The position numbers and the translations under genes were made by a program. Shown here piece by piece: positions 1 through 8,422 of a stretch of DNA of 64,000 bases. Origin of the DNA: VXMT01 sp965204835 (lineage in GTDB: Bacteria; Chloroflexota; Dehalococcoidia; UBA2979); the NCBI GenBank assembly GCA_965204835.1, contig OZ242017.1, positions 1,302,001 through 1,366,000 of the forward strand. Direction: 5' to 3'. The notes beneath the pieces are model-generated. The model worked only from the letters and a program-made list of their open reading frames with translations, was not told the origin of the DNA and did no database searches. The number at the start of each line of letters is the position of its first letter. Position 1 is the stretch's first letter.

Positions 1-803
1 GCGGGCGTCGGGTTGCTGCGGTTCACGGTGTCGAGGAACACCATGCCGGGGTCACCCGTCTGCCAGGCCGACTGCGCGATCTCGTCGAGGAGCGTGGCAG
101 CGTCGGCGCTGCCGCGCACTGCGTCCGCGTGCGGGTCGACGAGGTCGATCGAGCCGCCGGAGGAGGCGGCGTCGATGAAGGCGTCGGTGACGGCGAGCGA
201 GAGGTTGAAGCGCTGCGCGCTGACGCCGTCGTCCTTGGCGTGGATGAAGTGGCGCACGTCGGGGTGGTCGATGCGCAGGATGCCCATGTTGGCGCCGTCG
301 CGCTTCCCGCCCTGCGTGACGAGCCGCGAGACGTCGTCGTAGTGGCGGAGGACGGAGACGGGCCCGCAGGCGGCGCCGTGCGTGGTGGCAATCGGTTCGC
401 CCTCAGCGCGCAGGCTCGAGAAGTCGAAGCCGGTGCCGCCGCCCCACTTCTGCACCATCGCCGCCGCCTGGGCGGTCGACATAATCGAGTCCAGCGAGTC
501 GTCGATGGGCAGCACGAAGCAGGCCGCGAGCGTGCCGCGGTCCGTGCCGGCGTTCATGAGCGTGGGCGAGTTGGGCAGGAAACGCAGCGACGCCATCTCG
601 TCGTAGAAGCGCTGCGCCCACTGCGCCCGCGACTGGGGCGTCGCCTCGACCGAGGCGATCGACTCGGCGACGCGGGCGAGCATCTGCTCGGGCGTCTCGG
701 CGACCTCACCGTCACCGTCGCGCAGCAGGTAGCGGCGCTCGAGCACCGTGCGGGCGTTGTCGGTCAGGTCCACGGGGTGGGTGATGACAGGGGTGGCGAC
801 CAT
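1..803 (-). CDS. nrdJ: Adenosylcobalamin-dependent (class II) ribonucleotide reductase, N-terminal part
   Basis: Converts ribonucleotides to deoxyribonucleotides in the cytoplasm. The gene runs off the left edge, so only about 267 N-terminal residues are visible. Seen in the translation: FLPNSPTLMNAG, the AACFVLPIDDSLDSI stretch, QKWGGGTGFDFS, GPVSVLRHYD and TGDPGMVFLDTVNRSNPTP, all typical of the class II catalytic fold. No ATP-cone precedes the core: the protein begins MVATPVITH and enters the conserved region within about 60 residues. ATG at 801-803 is chosen because no upstream in-frame start fits the family better. It lies downstream of nrdR in the same direction, separated by a strong hairpin, and is a likely NrdR target. 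The B12 dependence is known for the family, not shown here. Confidence 0.95.
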   Translation of the reverse strand, partial: MVATPVITHPVDLTDNARTVLERRYLLRDGDGEVAETPEQMLARVAESIASVEATPQSRAQWAQRFYDEMASLRFLPNSPTLMNAGTDRGTLAACFVLPIDDSLDSIMSTAQAAAMVQKWGGGTGFDFSSLRAEGEPIATTHGAACGPVSVLRHYDDVSRLVTQGGKRDGANMGILRIDHPDVRHFIHAKDDGVSAQRFNLSLAVTDAFIDAASSGGSIDLVDPHADAVRGSADAATLLDEIAQSAWQTGDPGMVFLDTVNRSNPTP

Positions 804-843
804 CGCTGCGCGTCCGTTCGAGGCGAGGGGAGGACGGCTATCA

Positions 844-855
844 GAACATACGTCC
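844..855. promoter_or_regulatory. Possible LexA-like half-palindrome upstream of nrdJ
   Basis: GAACATACGTCC lies about 40 bases before the nrdJ start and resembles the GAAC-N4-GTTC operator with one mismatch. A TATGTT on the minus strand overlaps it and could be a -10 element. Weak: single site, and I found no second copy with known LexA targets in this window. Confidence 0.2.
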
Positions 856-960
856 GTTAGCCGTGCAAGCACCTCAGCGCCTGGATCGATCTTAGCGCGC
901 GAAGGGAAGCCCTGTACGGTCCGGGGCCGCCGAAGCGTGCGCAGCGGAAACGCCGGCCGC

Positions 961-998
961 GAGCCGCACCGGCGGCAGGCGATGCATCGGTGCGGCTC
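961..998 (-). terminator. Hairpin directly after nrdR
   Basis: An 11-bp perfect inverted repeat (GAGCCGCACCG and CGGTGCGGCTC) with a 16-base loop overlaps the nrdR stop codon. There is no clear U tract after it, so it may terminate or only stabilise the nrdR transcript before nrdJ. Confidence 0.55.
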
Positions 999-1533
999 AG
1001 CGGCTGGCGGCGGAGGGGGCGCTCTCAATCGGCGTCGGCGCGAACGGCAGCTCCTCGAACAGCGGCGGCTGCTCGGCAGGCGGCACCGGGCTGTACTCGA
1101 GGCGTTCGAGCTCGTCGAGCATGTCGTCGATCGAGACGAACTGGCGGTACGCCGACGCGAATCGGATGTAGGCGATGGGGTCGAGCATGCGCAGGTGGCC
1201 GATCACGATCTCGCTGATCACGCGGCTGGAGACCTCGTCGCGGCCGGACACCGTGATGCGGCGCTCCACGTCCTCGACGATGGCCTCGATGGCGCTGGCG
1301 GCGAGGTCACGCTTGCGGGCCGAGAGGCGCAGGCTCTGCAGCAGCTTCTCGCGCTGGAACTCCTCGCGGCGTCCGTCGCGCTTGCGGACCTGGGCGAGGG
1401 CGGTCAGTGCCTGTTCGAGGGTTGCGAAGCGCAACCCGCACGCGGAGCAGGCGCGGTTTCGGCGCACGCCGCTCTCGTTGAACTCCTGGTCGACGACCGT
1501 CGTCGGGACATGACCGCACGTGGGGCACTGCAT
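997..1533 (-). CDS. nrdR: Transcriptional repressor NrdR
   Basis: Nucleotide-sensing repressor of ribonucleotide reductase genes. The 178-residue protein starts MQCPTCGH; the four zinc-ribbon cysteines are C3, C6 and the pair in CSACGLRF, and an ATP-cone follows (VRKRDGRREEFQREKLLQSL, then DEVSSRVISEIVIGHLR and YIRFASAYR). The upstream reading frame is open for 45 more codons, but the MQCP start matches the family, so ATG at 1531-1533 was chosen. The C-terminal tail after about residue 150 is Pro/Glu-rich and slightly longer than usual. Gene order ftsZ-nrdR-nrdJ on one strand supports a role in controlling nrdJ. The second cysteine pair is preceded by RRNR rather than the common RRRR. Confidence 0.95.
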   Translation of the reverse strand: MQCPTCGHVPTTVVDQEFNESGVRRNRACSACGLRFATLEQALTALAQVRKRDGRREEFQREKLLQSLRLSARKRDLAASAIEAIVEDVERRITVSGRDEVSSRVISEIVIGHLRMLDPIAYIRFASAYRQFVSIDDMLDELERLEYSPVPPAEQPPLFEELPFAPTPIESAPSAASR

Positions 1534-1627
1534 CGATGGCGCATTCCTGGGGGGAGGCAAGGGGCCTGAAGTGGAGTGCAGTACACACCGCCGGACCGCA
1601 CGCGGCAACGGCTGCCGTCCACAGTCT

Positions 1628-1669
1628 GTTGCGAACATGTCCAAGACCGCGCGGTCGCGCGTTCGCAAC
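1628..1669. repeat. Inverted repeat between ftsZ and nrdR
   Basis: GTTGCGAAC (1628-1636) and GTTCGCAAC (1661-1669) form a perfect 9-bp inverted repeat, and the 24-base interior contains the palindrome GACCGCGCGGTC. It lies 95-136 bases upstream of the nrdR start, so it could be an operator or a transcript hairpin. Function unknown. Confidence 0.4.
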
Positions 1670-1681
1670 TGCCGACACGAA

Positions 1682-1709
1682 CGAGGGGCGACCGCGGGGC
1701 CGCCCCTCG
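1682..1709 (-). terminator. Hairpin downstream of ftsZ
   Basis: CGAGGGGCG and CGCCCCTCG form a perfect 9-bp stem around a 10-base loop, 23 bases after the ftsZ stop. It is a good candidate end for the dcw transcript, although no U tract follows. Confidence 0.45.
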
Positions 1710-1732
1710 CCTGCTTGCCTCGATGCGTCCCG

Positions 1733-3649
1733 CTACCGCGAGGGGAACGTGCGGCGCAGGAACGTCGGCAGGTCCGCCTCCGTCAGCGAGTCCGGCTCAC
1801 TGGCGGGCAGGTCGGCGAGCCGCGGCGACGGCTCATCGACCGAGTCCATGAGCGAGCCCACCGACTGGCGCACAGCGCTGAACCCGGTCGCGACGACGGT
1901 GATGCGGATCTCGTCGTTCATGTCCTCGTCGATGGCCGTACCGAAGATGATCTCCGCCTCCGGGTCGACCACCTCGGCGATGGTGCGTGCGGCGTTGTTC
2001 AGCTCCGACAGCTTGAGGTTGGACGGGCCCGTGACGTTGAAGAGCACGCCAGTGGCGCCCGTGATGTCGACCTCGAGGAGCGGGCTCGCGATGGCCTCGC
2101 GGGCCGCCTCGACGGCGCGCTGCTCGCCGCGGCCGATCCCGATCGCCATCAGCGCCGGGCCGGCGTCCTCCATGACCCGCCGCACGTCGGCGAAGTCGAG
2201 GTTGACGATGCCGGGCACGGTGATCAGCTCGCTGATGCCCTGGATGCCCTGGCGCAGCACGTCGTCCGCCATGTTGAACGCCTCGGTCAGCGAGACGTCG
2301 TCGTTGCCGAGCTGCAGGAGGCGGTCGTTGGGGATCACGATCAGCGTGTCGACCTTGCCCTGGAGGTCCCGTACGCCCTCCTCCGCCTGCTGACGCCGCT
2401 TCGCGCCTTCGAACGCGAACGGCTTCGTCACGACGCCGATGGTGAGTGCGCCGAGCTCCCGTGCGGCCTCGGCGACGATGGGCGCCGCGCCGGTGCCGGT
2501 GCCACCGCCGAGGCAGGAGGTCACGAACACCATCTCCGCGCCGCGTAGGGCATCGAGGATCTCCTCGCGCGACTCCTCGGCCGCCCGCGAGCCGCGGAGC
2601 GGGTCGGAGCCGGCGCCGAGGCCCTTGGTGAGGCGGTCGCCGATGCTGACCTTGATCTCGGCGTCGCAGCCCTCGAGGGCCTGGAGGTCGGTGTTCATTG
2701 CGACGTACTGCACGCCGGGGAGGCGCTGGGCGATCATGCGGTTGACGGCGTTGGAGCCGCCGCCGCCCACCCCGACGACCTTGATCGGGGGCAGCGTGTC
2801 GAAGTGGTCTGGCATGGTGGGCGTTCCCTTCGGTGACTCTGTGCGCCTGGGTGTTGCTGGTGTGTCGCCGCCGTCGGCTGCAGCCCCGGAACCCGATGCC
2901 TCATCGAGGGCCGGGAGTTCGGCCTGCTGTCCGGCGGGCGGCTCCTCCGGTGCCTCGGCCACGGGTTCAGGGGCGAGCGGCTCGGGCTCGGGCGTCTCGT
3001 CGACGACAGGCTCGGGCTCCTCGGCGACGGCCGGTGTGGGCGTCTCGTCGACCGCAGGCTCGGGCTCTTTGGCGACGGCCGGTGTGGGCGTCTCGTCGAC
3101 CGCAGGCTCGGGCTCTTCGGCGACGGCCGGTGCAGGCTCCTCGGCGACCGCAGGCTCCGGCTCTTCCTCGGCCGTCGCTTCGGGCTCTTCGGCGACTGCC
3201 TCGACGGTTGCCGGTTCCGGCTCGGGCTGCTCGACGGCTTGTGGTGCGGCCTGTGCGGGGGCCTCGGGCTCCGGGTCCCTCGCCGCCACCGGCTCCGGCG
3301 CGGGCCGGGGCTCCACCGCCTCGGCGACGGCCGGGGGCGCGGGCTCGGCCGGCGCGAACTCCTCGTCGAACTCCGAGGCCGCCTCGGCCGGGATGGGCGC
3401 GACGTCCAGCTCCGCACGGGCGGTCGAGGGCTCAGGCGGCGGCGCTTCGAGGTCCGCTCCGGCCGCGGAGTCCTCGGCCTGCTCGTCCCGCACCGCGAGC
3501 CGCACGGGCGGCCGCGCGGGCTCGGCGGTGCTGTCGCTCCGCCGGCGCGCCTGCTCGAGGTAGTCGAAGAGCGTCGACGCGTCGATGGAAGAGGCGGTCT
3601 CGTTGCGCTGTTCGGCGCGGGCCTCCGTCCGTTCGTCCGGTTGCGTCAT
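1733..3649 (-). CDS. ftsZ: Cell division GTPase FtsZ with long acidic N-terminal extension
   Basis: Tubulin-like GTPase that forms the division ring. The conserved core begins at residue 279 (MPDHFDTLPPIKVVGVGGGG), with the tubulin signature GGGTGTG at 381-387 and the T7 loop NLDFADVRR from 483. A C-terminal peptide DLPTFLRR (626-633), like the FtsA-binding tail of other FtsZ, is present, but the linker before it is only about 35 residues. Residues 1-278 are an extension rich in Glu, Pro and Ala that includes 16-residue repeats. The ATG at 3647-3649 has AAGGA seven bases upstream; the internal ATG at 2813-2815 has AAGGGA about eight bases upstream, so a short form is also possible. FtsZ is normally about 350-400 residues. 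Confidence 0.97.
   Translation of the reverse strand: MTQPDERTEARAEQRNETASSIDASTLFDYLEQARRRSDSTAEPARPPVRLAVRDEQAEDSAAGADLEAPPPEPSTARAELDVAPIPAEAASEFDEEFAPAEPAPPAVAEAVEPRPAPEPVAARDPEPEAPAQAAPQAVEQPEPEPATVEAVAEEPEATAEEEPEPAVAEEPAPAVAEEPEPAVDETPTPAVAKEPEPAVDETPTPAVAEEPEPVVDETPEPEPLAPEPVAEAPEEPPAGQQAELPALDEASGSGAAADGGDTPATPRRTESPKGTPTMPDHFDTLPPIKVVGVGGGGSNAVNRMIAQRLPGVQYVAMNTDLQALEGCDAEIKVSIGDRLTKGLGAGSDPLRGSRAAEESREEILDALRGAEMVFVTSCLGGGTGTGAAPIVAEAARELGALTIGVVTKPFAFEGAKRRQQAEEGVRDLQGKVDTLIVIPNDRLLQLGNDDVSLTEAFNMADDVLRQGIQGISELITVPGIVNLDFADVRRVMEDAGPALMAIGIGRGEQRAVEAAREAIASPLLEVDITGATGVLFNVTGPSNLKLSELNNAARTIAEVVDPEAEIIFGTAIDEDMNDEIRITVVATGFSAVRQSVGSLMDSVDEPSPRLADLPASEPDSLTEADLPTFLRRTFPSR
2984..3115. 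repeat. 48-bp in-frame tandem repeat inside the ftsZ extension
   Basis: Nearly three copies of a 48-bp unit encode EPEPAVDETPTPAVA-type 16-residue repeats (FtsZ residues 179-194, 195-210, and a diverged 211-222). The first two copies are nearly identical at DNA level, which suggests recent slippage expansion. Confidence 0.8.
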
Positions 3650-3761
3650 GAGTCAGTCCTTCCCTGCGGGTTGGGGAGTGGTCCGACGGCAGCACGGGGC
3701 AGGCCCGCGCCGGGGGAGCACCGTCCGGGTATCCGGTTGTTCGCGTGTTGTGGTGTGTACG

Positions 3762-5006
3762 TCATTGCGGCAGCACCGCCCGTACGACCTGCGCGACCTT
3801 GCGCGCGAGCCCTCGCACCGCACCGCCCCGCGGTCGCCTCGCGACCGGGCGGAGCATGATCTCCTGCTCGCGGAGCGCCCAGCGCAGCAGCCCCACCGGC
3901 GTCGAGTAGGCCGGCTCGTGCAGCACGTCGGACATGCCCGCGAGGTGGCGCGGTCGCCCGACGCGGGCGGGCAGCTGGAGCACCTCCTCGGCCAGGAGGT
4001 CGATCCCGGGCAGCGACGAGGCGCCGCCGGTGAGCACGACGCCGGCGGCGAGCAGCTCTTCGGGTGAGCCGCGGCGGATCTCGGCGCGCACCATCTCCAG
4101 CATCTCCTCGGTGCGCGCCTGGAGGACCTCCGCGATCAGTCGCCGCGACACCTCCTTGTGGCCTTCCGAGCCGAACGCGTCGACCTCGACGGTCTCGTCC
4201 TCCTCGACCATCGAGGGGAGGGCGTGGCCGTGGTCGCGCTTCGCCTGCTCGGCCGCGGGCTGCGGGATGCGCAGCGCGATCACCAGGTCGCCGGTCATCT
4301 GCGCGCCGCCCACGGGCAGCACGGCCGTGTGCGCCACCGCGCCGTGCACGTAGACCGCGAGGTCGGTGGCGCCGCCGCCGATGTCGATCACGGCGACCCC
4401 GTGCTCAAGCTCCTCGGGGTTGACCGCGGCCTGCGTCGAGGCCAGCGAGTCGAGGATGAGCGAGTCGACGTGGACGCCGGCGCCCTCGACGCAGCGGAGC
4501 AGGTTGTGGATGGCCGAGGTCCCAGCCGTGACGATGTGCGTCTCGACGTCGAGCCGCGAGCCGAACATGCCGTGCGCGTCGACGACGTGTTCCTGGTCGT
4601 CGACGACGAAGAAGCGCGGGATGACGTGCAGCACCTCGCGGTTGTTGGGGATGTTCACGATGCGCGCGCTCTCCAGCGAGCGGCCCACGTCGTTGGCGGT
4701 GATCGCCTGGCGCGGGTCGGCGATCGCGACGATGCCGCGCGAGTTCATCGAGGAGACGTGCGGCCCCTTGATGCCGATGTGCGCGGAGAGGATGCGTGTC
4801 CCGGACGCGCGCTCGGCGCGCTCGACGGACGAGGCGATCGCCTCCATCGCGACGTGGATGTTGTCGACCATGCCGCGGTTCAGCCCCTGCGACGGCCCGA
4901 CGCCGACGCCGAGGATGCGGATCTCGTGGGCGCTGGCGAGCTCCGCCACGACCGTGCAGATCTTGGTCGTGCCCACGTCGATAGCGGCGAAGGTCTGGTT
5001 GGCCAT
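3762..5006 (-). CDS. ftsA: Cell division protein FtsA
   Basis: Actin-like ATPase that tethers FtsZ to the membrane. The 414-residue protein shows the actin-fold phosphate 1 motif AAIDVGTTKICTV, phosphate 2 motif DIGGGATDLAVY, adenosine motif LTGGASSLPGI, and a basic amphipathic C-terminus (VRGLARKVAQVVRAVL) that fits the membrane-targeting helix. The start ATG overlaps the ftsQ stop as TGATG, so the two are translationally coupled. A 112-base gap separates it from ftsZ, the largest within the operon, so an extra ftsZ promoter could lie there. Length is normal for the family. Confidence 0.96.
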   Translation of the reverse strand: MANQTFAAIDVGTTKICTVVAELASAHEIRILGVGVGPSQGLNRGMVDNIHVAMEAIASSVERAERASGTRILSAHIGIKGPHVSSMNSRGIVAIADPRQAITANDVGRSLESARIVNIPNNREVLHVIPRFFVVDDQEHVVDAHGMFGSRLDVETHIVTAGTSAIHNLLRCVEGAGVHVDSLILDSLASTQAAVNPEELEHGVAVIDIGGGATDLAVYVHGAVAHTAVLPVGGAQMTGDLVIALRIPQPAAEQAKRDHGHALPSMVEEDETVEVDAFGSEGHKEVSRRLIAEVLQARTEEMLEMVRAEIRRGSPEELLAAGVVLTGGASSLPGIDLLAEEVLQLPARVGRPRHLAGMSDVLHEPAYSTPVGLLRWALREQEIMLRPVARRPRGGAVRGLARKVAQVVRAVLPQ

Positions 5007-5908
5007 CAGCGCATCACCAGGTGGCGGCCGAACCGCAAGTCGATCTCCTGGACGTCTCGTTCCTCCTCGTCGAGCTGGTTCAGCAAGGCTCCCCATGCCG
5101 CGATCTTGAAGTCGTAGTTGTGCGAGTCGCCGAAGACGGCGTCGGGCCCGTCCGTCACGCGGATCACGAGCCCCCGGTCGTCGTGGAACTCGAAGCGCCC
5201 GACCTGCACGCCGAGCCGCTGCGAGCGGGCGTCGGTGACGAGGCGGGCCACGGTCTGCACGGTGTCGGCGTCGATCACGTCGCCGGCCTGCGGCGGCAGG
5301 GTGCCGGTCACGTCGATGATGGTGACGGCGTCGGCGGCCGGGGGCCGTCCGCGCTCGATGACGAGGCCCTCGGCGTCGATGACGGCGCGCTGCCCGGCGC
5401 TCTCCCAGTAGCCCCAGCCGTGGTGCTCGGTCACCGCGATGCGCACGCCCTGCGGCCAGTCGCGCTGCACCGTCGCGGCCTTCACCTCCGGCAGCGTGGC
5501 GACGATGCGCCGCGCCGCCGCGCCGGTGTCGACCACGAGGAGCGACCGGCCACCGAGGTCGGCGGCGGCCACCACGGCGTGCGGGTCGGCGATCTCGACC
5601 CCCGTCACATCGGCGTGCCGCACGCGCAGTGACTCGCCGGTGACGAGCACGTACGCGCCGAACGTCGCGCCGGCCGAGATGGCCACCACGACCACCGCGA
5701 ACGCCATGCCCCGCCACGGCAGCGCGCGGAGCCGCGTCCGCAGGCTGGTGCGGGGCAGGCGGCGCGGCCGTCGCCCGACGTGGTAGCGGCGCTCGCCCAG
5801 CGCGGTGGCCTGGAGCGCGGGGTGCGCGCGCTCGCGGCGACCGAACCACAGCTGCGGGAGCAGCGCGCGCCGGGCCTTCCGGCCGGAGGTCCCACGTCGC
5901 CTAGGCAT
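5006..5908 (-). CDS. ftsQ: Cell division protein FtsQ/DivIB
   Basis: Bitopic divisome protein that links FtsL/FtsB-type partners to the septum. About 65 basic cytoplasmic residues (many Arg) precede one membrane segment (MAFAVVVVAISAGATFGAYVLV), then a POTRA-like domain starting with the VRHADVTGVEIADPHAV stretch and an FtsQ beta domain ending DVQEIDLRFG. The domain order and position between ddl and ftsA support the call. The start at 5908 overlaps the end of ddl by 8 bases. Sequence similarity in this family is low, so identification leans partly on gene order. Confidence 0.88.
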   Translation of the reverse strand: MPRRRGTSGRKARRALLPQLWFGRRERAHPALQATALGERRYHVGRRPRRLPRTSLRTRLRALPWRGMAFAVVVVAISAGATFGAYVLVTGESLRVRHADVTGVEIADPHAVVAAADLGGRSLLVVDTGAAARRIVATLPEVKAATVQRDWPQGVRIAVTEHHGWGYWESAGQRAVIDAEGLVIERGRPPAADAVTIIDVTGTLPPQAGDVIDADTVQTVARLVTDARSQRLGVQVGRFEFHDDRGLVIRVTDGPDAVFGDSHNYDFKIAAWGALLNQLDEEERDVQEIDLRFGRHLVMR

Positions 5909-6986
5909 AGGAGTGGACCTCCGCGTGGCGCTCCAGGCCGAAGTCGACCAGCTTCGAGATCAGCGACGGGTAGTCGACGCCCGCCTCGCCCCAGAGCCGC
6001 GGGTACATCGAGATCGGCGTGAAGCCGGGGAGCGTGTTGACCTCGATCAGCCGCACGGTGTCGGGCTCGCTGACGATGAAGTCGACGCGCGCGAGGCCGG
6101 TACAGCCGAGCGCGCGGTACGCCCGCACGGCGGTGTCCTGCACCCGCACGGCGAGGTCCTCGCTCACCTGGGCGGGGACGATGAGGTCCGTGCTGTCGTC
6201 CTGGTACTTGGCTGCGTACGTGTAGAACTCGTCGTGCGGGCGGATCTCGCCGAGCGGCGAGGGCTGCGCGTCGGCGTTGCCGAGCATCGCGCACTCGACC
6301 TCCGCGCCGTCCACGGCCTCCTCGACCAGCACCTTGCCGTCGTAGCGCGCCGCGAGCTCGAGCGCCGGTCCGAGGTCCTCGCGGGACACGACCTTGCTCA
6401 CCCCGATGGAGGAGCCGCCGTTCGCCGGCTTGGTGAAGGACGGGTAGCCGATGGCGCGCTCGACGCCCGCGACCGCTTCGTGCGCCGGGGTGTCCCCGGC
6501 CAGCTCGGCGAGCTCGTCGCCCTCGAGGACCACGTAGGTGGGCTGGGGGATGGCCTGCGCGGTGAACACGGCGCGCATCTGCGCCTTGTCCATCCCGATC
6601 GCGCTCGCCGCCACGCCCGCCCCGACGTACGGGATGTCCATCACCTCGAGCAGGCCCTGCAGCGAGCCGTCCTCGCCGTTGCGGCCGTGCACGATGGGGA
6701 ACGCGACGTCGATGGTGGCGAGGGAGGCGAGCACCTCGGGGAGCCCGGTGAGGTCGGGGTCTTCCTCCATGCCGAGGTCGCCGTACTCGCCGACCTCGAG
6801 CCGGTCGATCCGCCGCTGTGTCTCCCGGGGGGTCAGCCACGCGCCGCCGCGCGTGATGCCGAACGGCACGACCTCGAACCGCTCGGGGTCGGCCTCGCGC
6901 ATGATCGAGCGGCCCGAGACCACGGAGACCTCGTGCTCGGGACTGCGCCCACCGAAGATCACGCCGAGCCGCATGCGCTCGCTCAT
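5901..6986 (-). CDS. ddl: D-alanine--D-alanine ligase
   Basis: ATP-grasp ligase that makes the D-Ala-D-Ala dipeptide used by MurF. The 361-residue protein starts with RLGVIFGGRSPEHEVSV, and has HGRNGEDGSLQGLLE, the glycine-rich KPANGGSSIGVSKV loop, GEIRPHDEFYTYAAKY and the metal/substrate motif RVDFIVSEPDTVRLIEVNTLPG. It overlaps murC by 4 bases (ATGA) and ftsQ by 8. Length and all motifs are standard. murB, which often lies between murC and ddl, is absent. Confidence 0.96.
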   Translation of the reverse strand: MSERMRLGVIFGGRSPEHEVSVVSGRSIMREADPERFEVVPFGITRGGAWLTPRETQRRIDRLEVGEYGDLGMEEDPDLTGLPEVLASLATIDVAFPIVHGRNGEDGSLQGLLEVMDIPYVGAGVAASAIGMDKAQMRAVFTAQAIPQPTYVVLEGDELAELAGDTPAHEAVAGVERAIGYPSFTKPANGGSSIGVSKVVSREDLGPALELAARYDGKVLVEEAVDGAEVECAMLGNADAQPSPLGEIRPHDEFYTYAAKYQDDSTDLIVPAQVSEDLAVRVQDTAVRAYRALGCTGLARVDFIVSEPDTVRLIEVNTLPGFTPISMYPRLWGEAGVDYPSLISKLVDFGLERHAEVHSYA

Positions 6987-8422
6987 GGCGCGCTCCCCTC
7001 GGCGGACTCGTCGCCCAGCAGGTGGTCGCGCACGAGCGGCAGGACGGCGTCGATGGGACCGGCGCCGATGGTGAGGAACACGTCGCCGGGTCCCAGGTCG
7101 CGGGCCGCCGCCTCAGCAGCCTCCTCGAACGACTCGACGTAACGCGCGGGCGGCATGGTGATCTCGGCTGCCAGCGCAGCCCCGTCGATGCCCTCGTCCG
7201 GCGTCTCGCGGGCCGGGTACGTCGGCGCGACGATGAGCGCGTCGAGGCTCTCGAAGCACGTGCGGAAGCCTTCCAGCAGGTACCGCGAGCGCGAGTAGGT
7301 GTGCGGCTGGAAGCAGCCGACGATGCGGCGGCCGGGGTAGCGCTGCCGCGCCGCGCTGAGCGTCGCGCGCACCTCGGTGGGGTGGTGGGCGTAGTCGTCG
7401 ACGAGCGTGACGCCCGCGGCCTCGGCGAATACCTCGAAGCGCCGCCGCGTGCCGCCGAAGTCGGCGATGGCCTGCGCGGCGCGGTGGAAGTCCACCCCCG
7501 CGCGCATCGCGACCGCGAGCGCGCCGAGGGCGTTCGTGACGTTGTGCCGGCCGGGCACCCGCAGCTCGATCTGCCCCAGCTCCGCGCCGTCCAGGAGCAC
7601 CGTGGCGGCGAGGCCGCCGAGCGCCCCCGGCCGCACATGGGTCGCGCCCCACTCGATGTCCGGCGCAAGCCCGTACTGCTCCACGCGCGCCCCAGCGGCG
7701 CGACGCTGGGTGCCCAGCTCGGCCGCCCACGGGGAGTCCGCGCAGACGAAGAGCGTCCCCTCCGGGCGGACGCGCCCGGCAAACGCCTCGAACGCCTCAC
7801 GCAGCCGCTCCGGCGTGCCGTAGTAGTCGAGGTGGTCGGGCTCGATGTTCGTGACGAGCGCGAACTGCGGCTCGTACTGCAGGAACGCCTCGGCGTACTC
7901 GTCCGCCTCGACCACCGCGAGGTCGCCCGCGCCGTCGCGTGCGTTGCCGCCGAGGTCCGGGGAGTCGCCGCCGAGCAGCACGAGCGGGTCGAGGCCGCCG
8001 CGCTCCGCCAGCAGCGCGACGAGCGCCGTGGTCGTCGTCTTGCCGTGGCTGCCCGCGATGGCGAGCACGCGCCGGTCCTGCAGCAGGCGCTGCACCATCT
8101 CGGCGCGCACGACCACCTCGATGCCGCGCTCGCGCGCCTCGACCAGCTCGGGGTTCCCGGCCGGTGCCGCGACGGTCGTCACGACCAGCTCGGCACGTCC
8201 GAGGTTGGAGGCGGCGTGGCCTTCGTAGATGGTCGCGCCGCGGTCCTGGAGGCGCCGCGTGTAGTCGGACGTGGCGAGGTCGGAGCCGGTCACGACGTGC
8301 CCGCGGGCGAGCAGGATCTGGCCGATCGCCGAGAGGTGGACGCCACCGGCGCCCACGAGGTGGACCCGCTTCGGGATCTCCGCGCCTGTCGCGCGCCCTC
8401 GGGAGCGGCTCAACGTCATCAT
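6983..8422 (-). CDS. murC: UDP-N-acetylmuramate--L-alanine ligase
   Basis: Adds L-Ala to UDP-MurNAc, the first amino-acid step of peptidoglycan precursor synthesis. The 479-residue protein has the N-terminal dinucleotide-like loop VGAGGVHLSAIG (residues 23-34; the usual form is closer to GIGGIGMS), the P-loop GSHGKTTTT (124-132), EADEYAEAFL, NIEPDHLDYYG and the C-terminal DDYAHHPTEVRATL. The start region is ATGATGA, so translation may begin at 8422 or 8419; either is coupled to the murG stop. A much longer open frame continues upstream but is only the shadow of murG. Confidence 0.96.
   Translation of the reverse strand: MMTLSRSRGRATGAEIPKRVHLVGAGGVHLSAIGQILLARGHVVTGSDLATSDYTRRLQDRGATIYEGHAASNLGRAELVVTTVAAPAGNPELVEARERGIEVVVRAEMVQRLLQDRRVLAIAGSHGKTTTTALVALLAERGGLDPLVLLGGDSPDLGGNARDGAGDLAVVEADEYAEAFLQYEPQFALVTNIEPDHLDYYGTPERLREAFEAFAGRVRPEGTLFVCADSPWAAELGTQRRAAGARVEQYGLAPDIEWGATHVRPGALGGLAATVLLDGAELGQIELRVPGRHNVTNALGALAVAMRAGVDFHRAAQAIADFGGTRRRFEVFAEAAGVTLVDDYAHHPTEVRATLSAARQRYPGRRIVGCFQPHTYSRSRYLLEGFRTCFESLDALIVAPTYPARETPDEGIDGAALAAEITMPPARYVESFEEAAEAAARDLGPGDVFLTIGAGPIDAVLPLVRDHLLGDESAEGSAP

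Noticed and set aside
804..996. Cobalamin riboswitch before the B12-dependent nrdJ
   Set aside because: No B12-box-like conserved sequence was found on the minus strand in this gap; only a hairpin and a LexA-like site.
2984..3115. Repeats in ftsZ as a possible CRISPR array
   Set aside because: The units are adjacent without unique spacers and encode in-frame Pro/Glu repeats.
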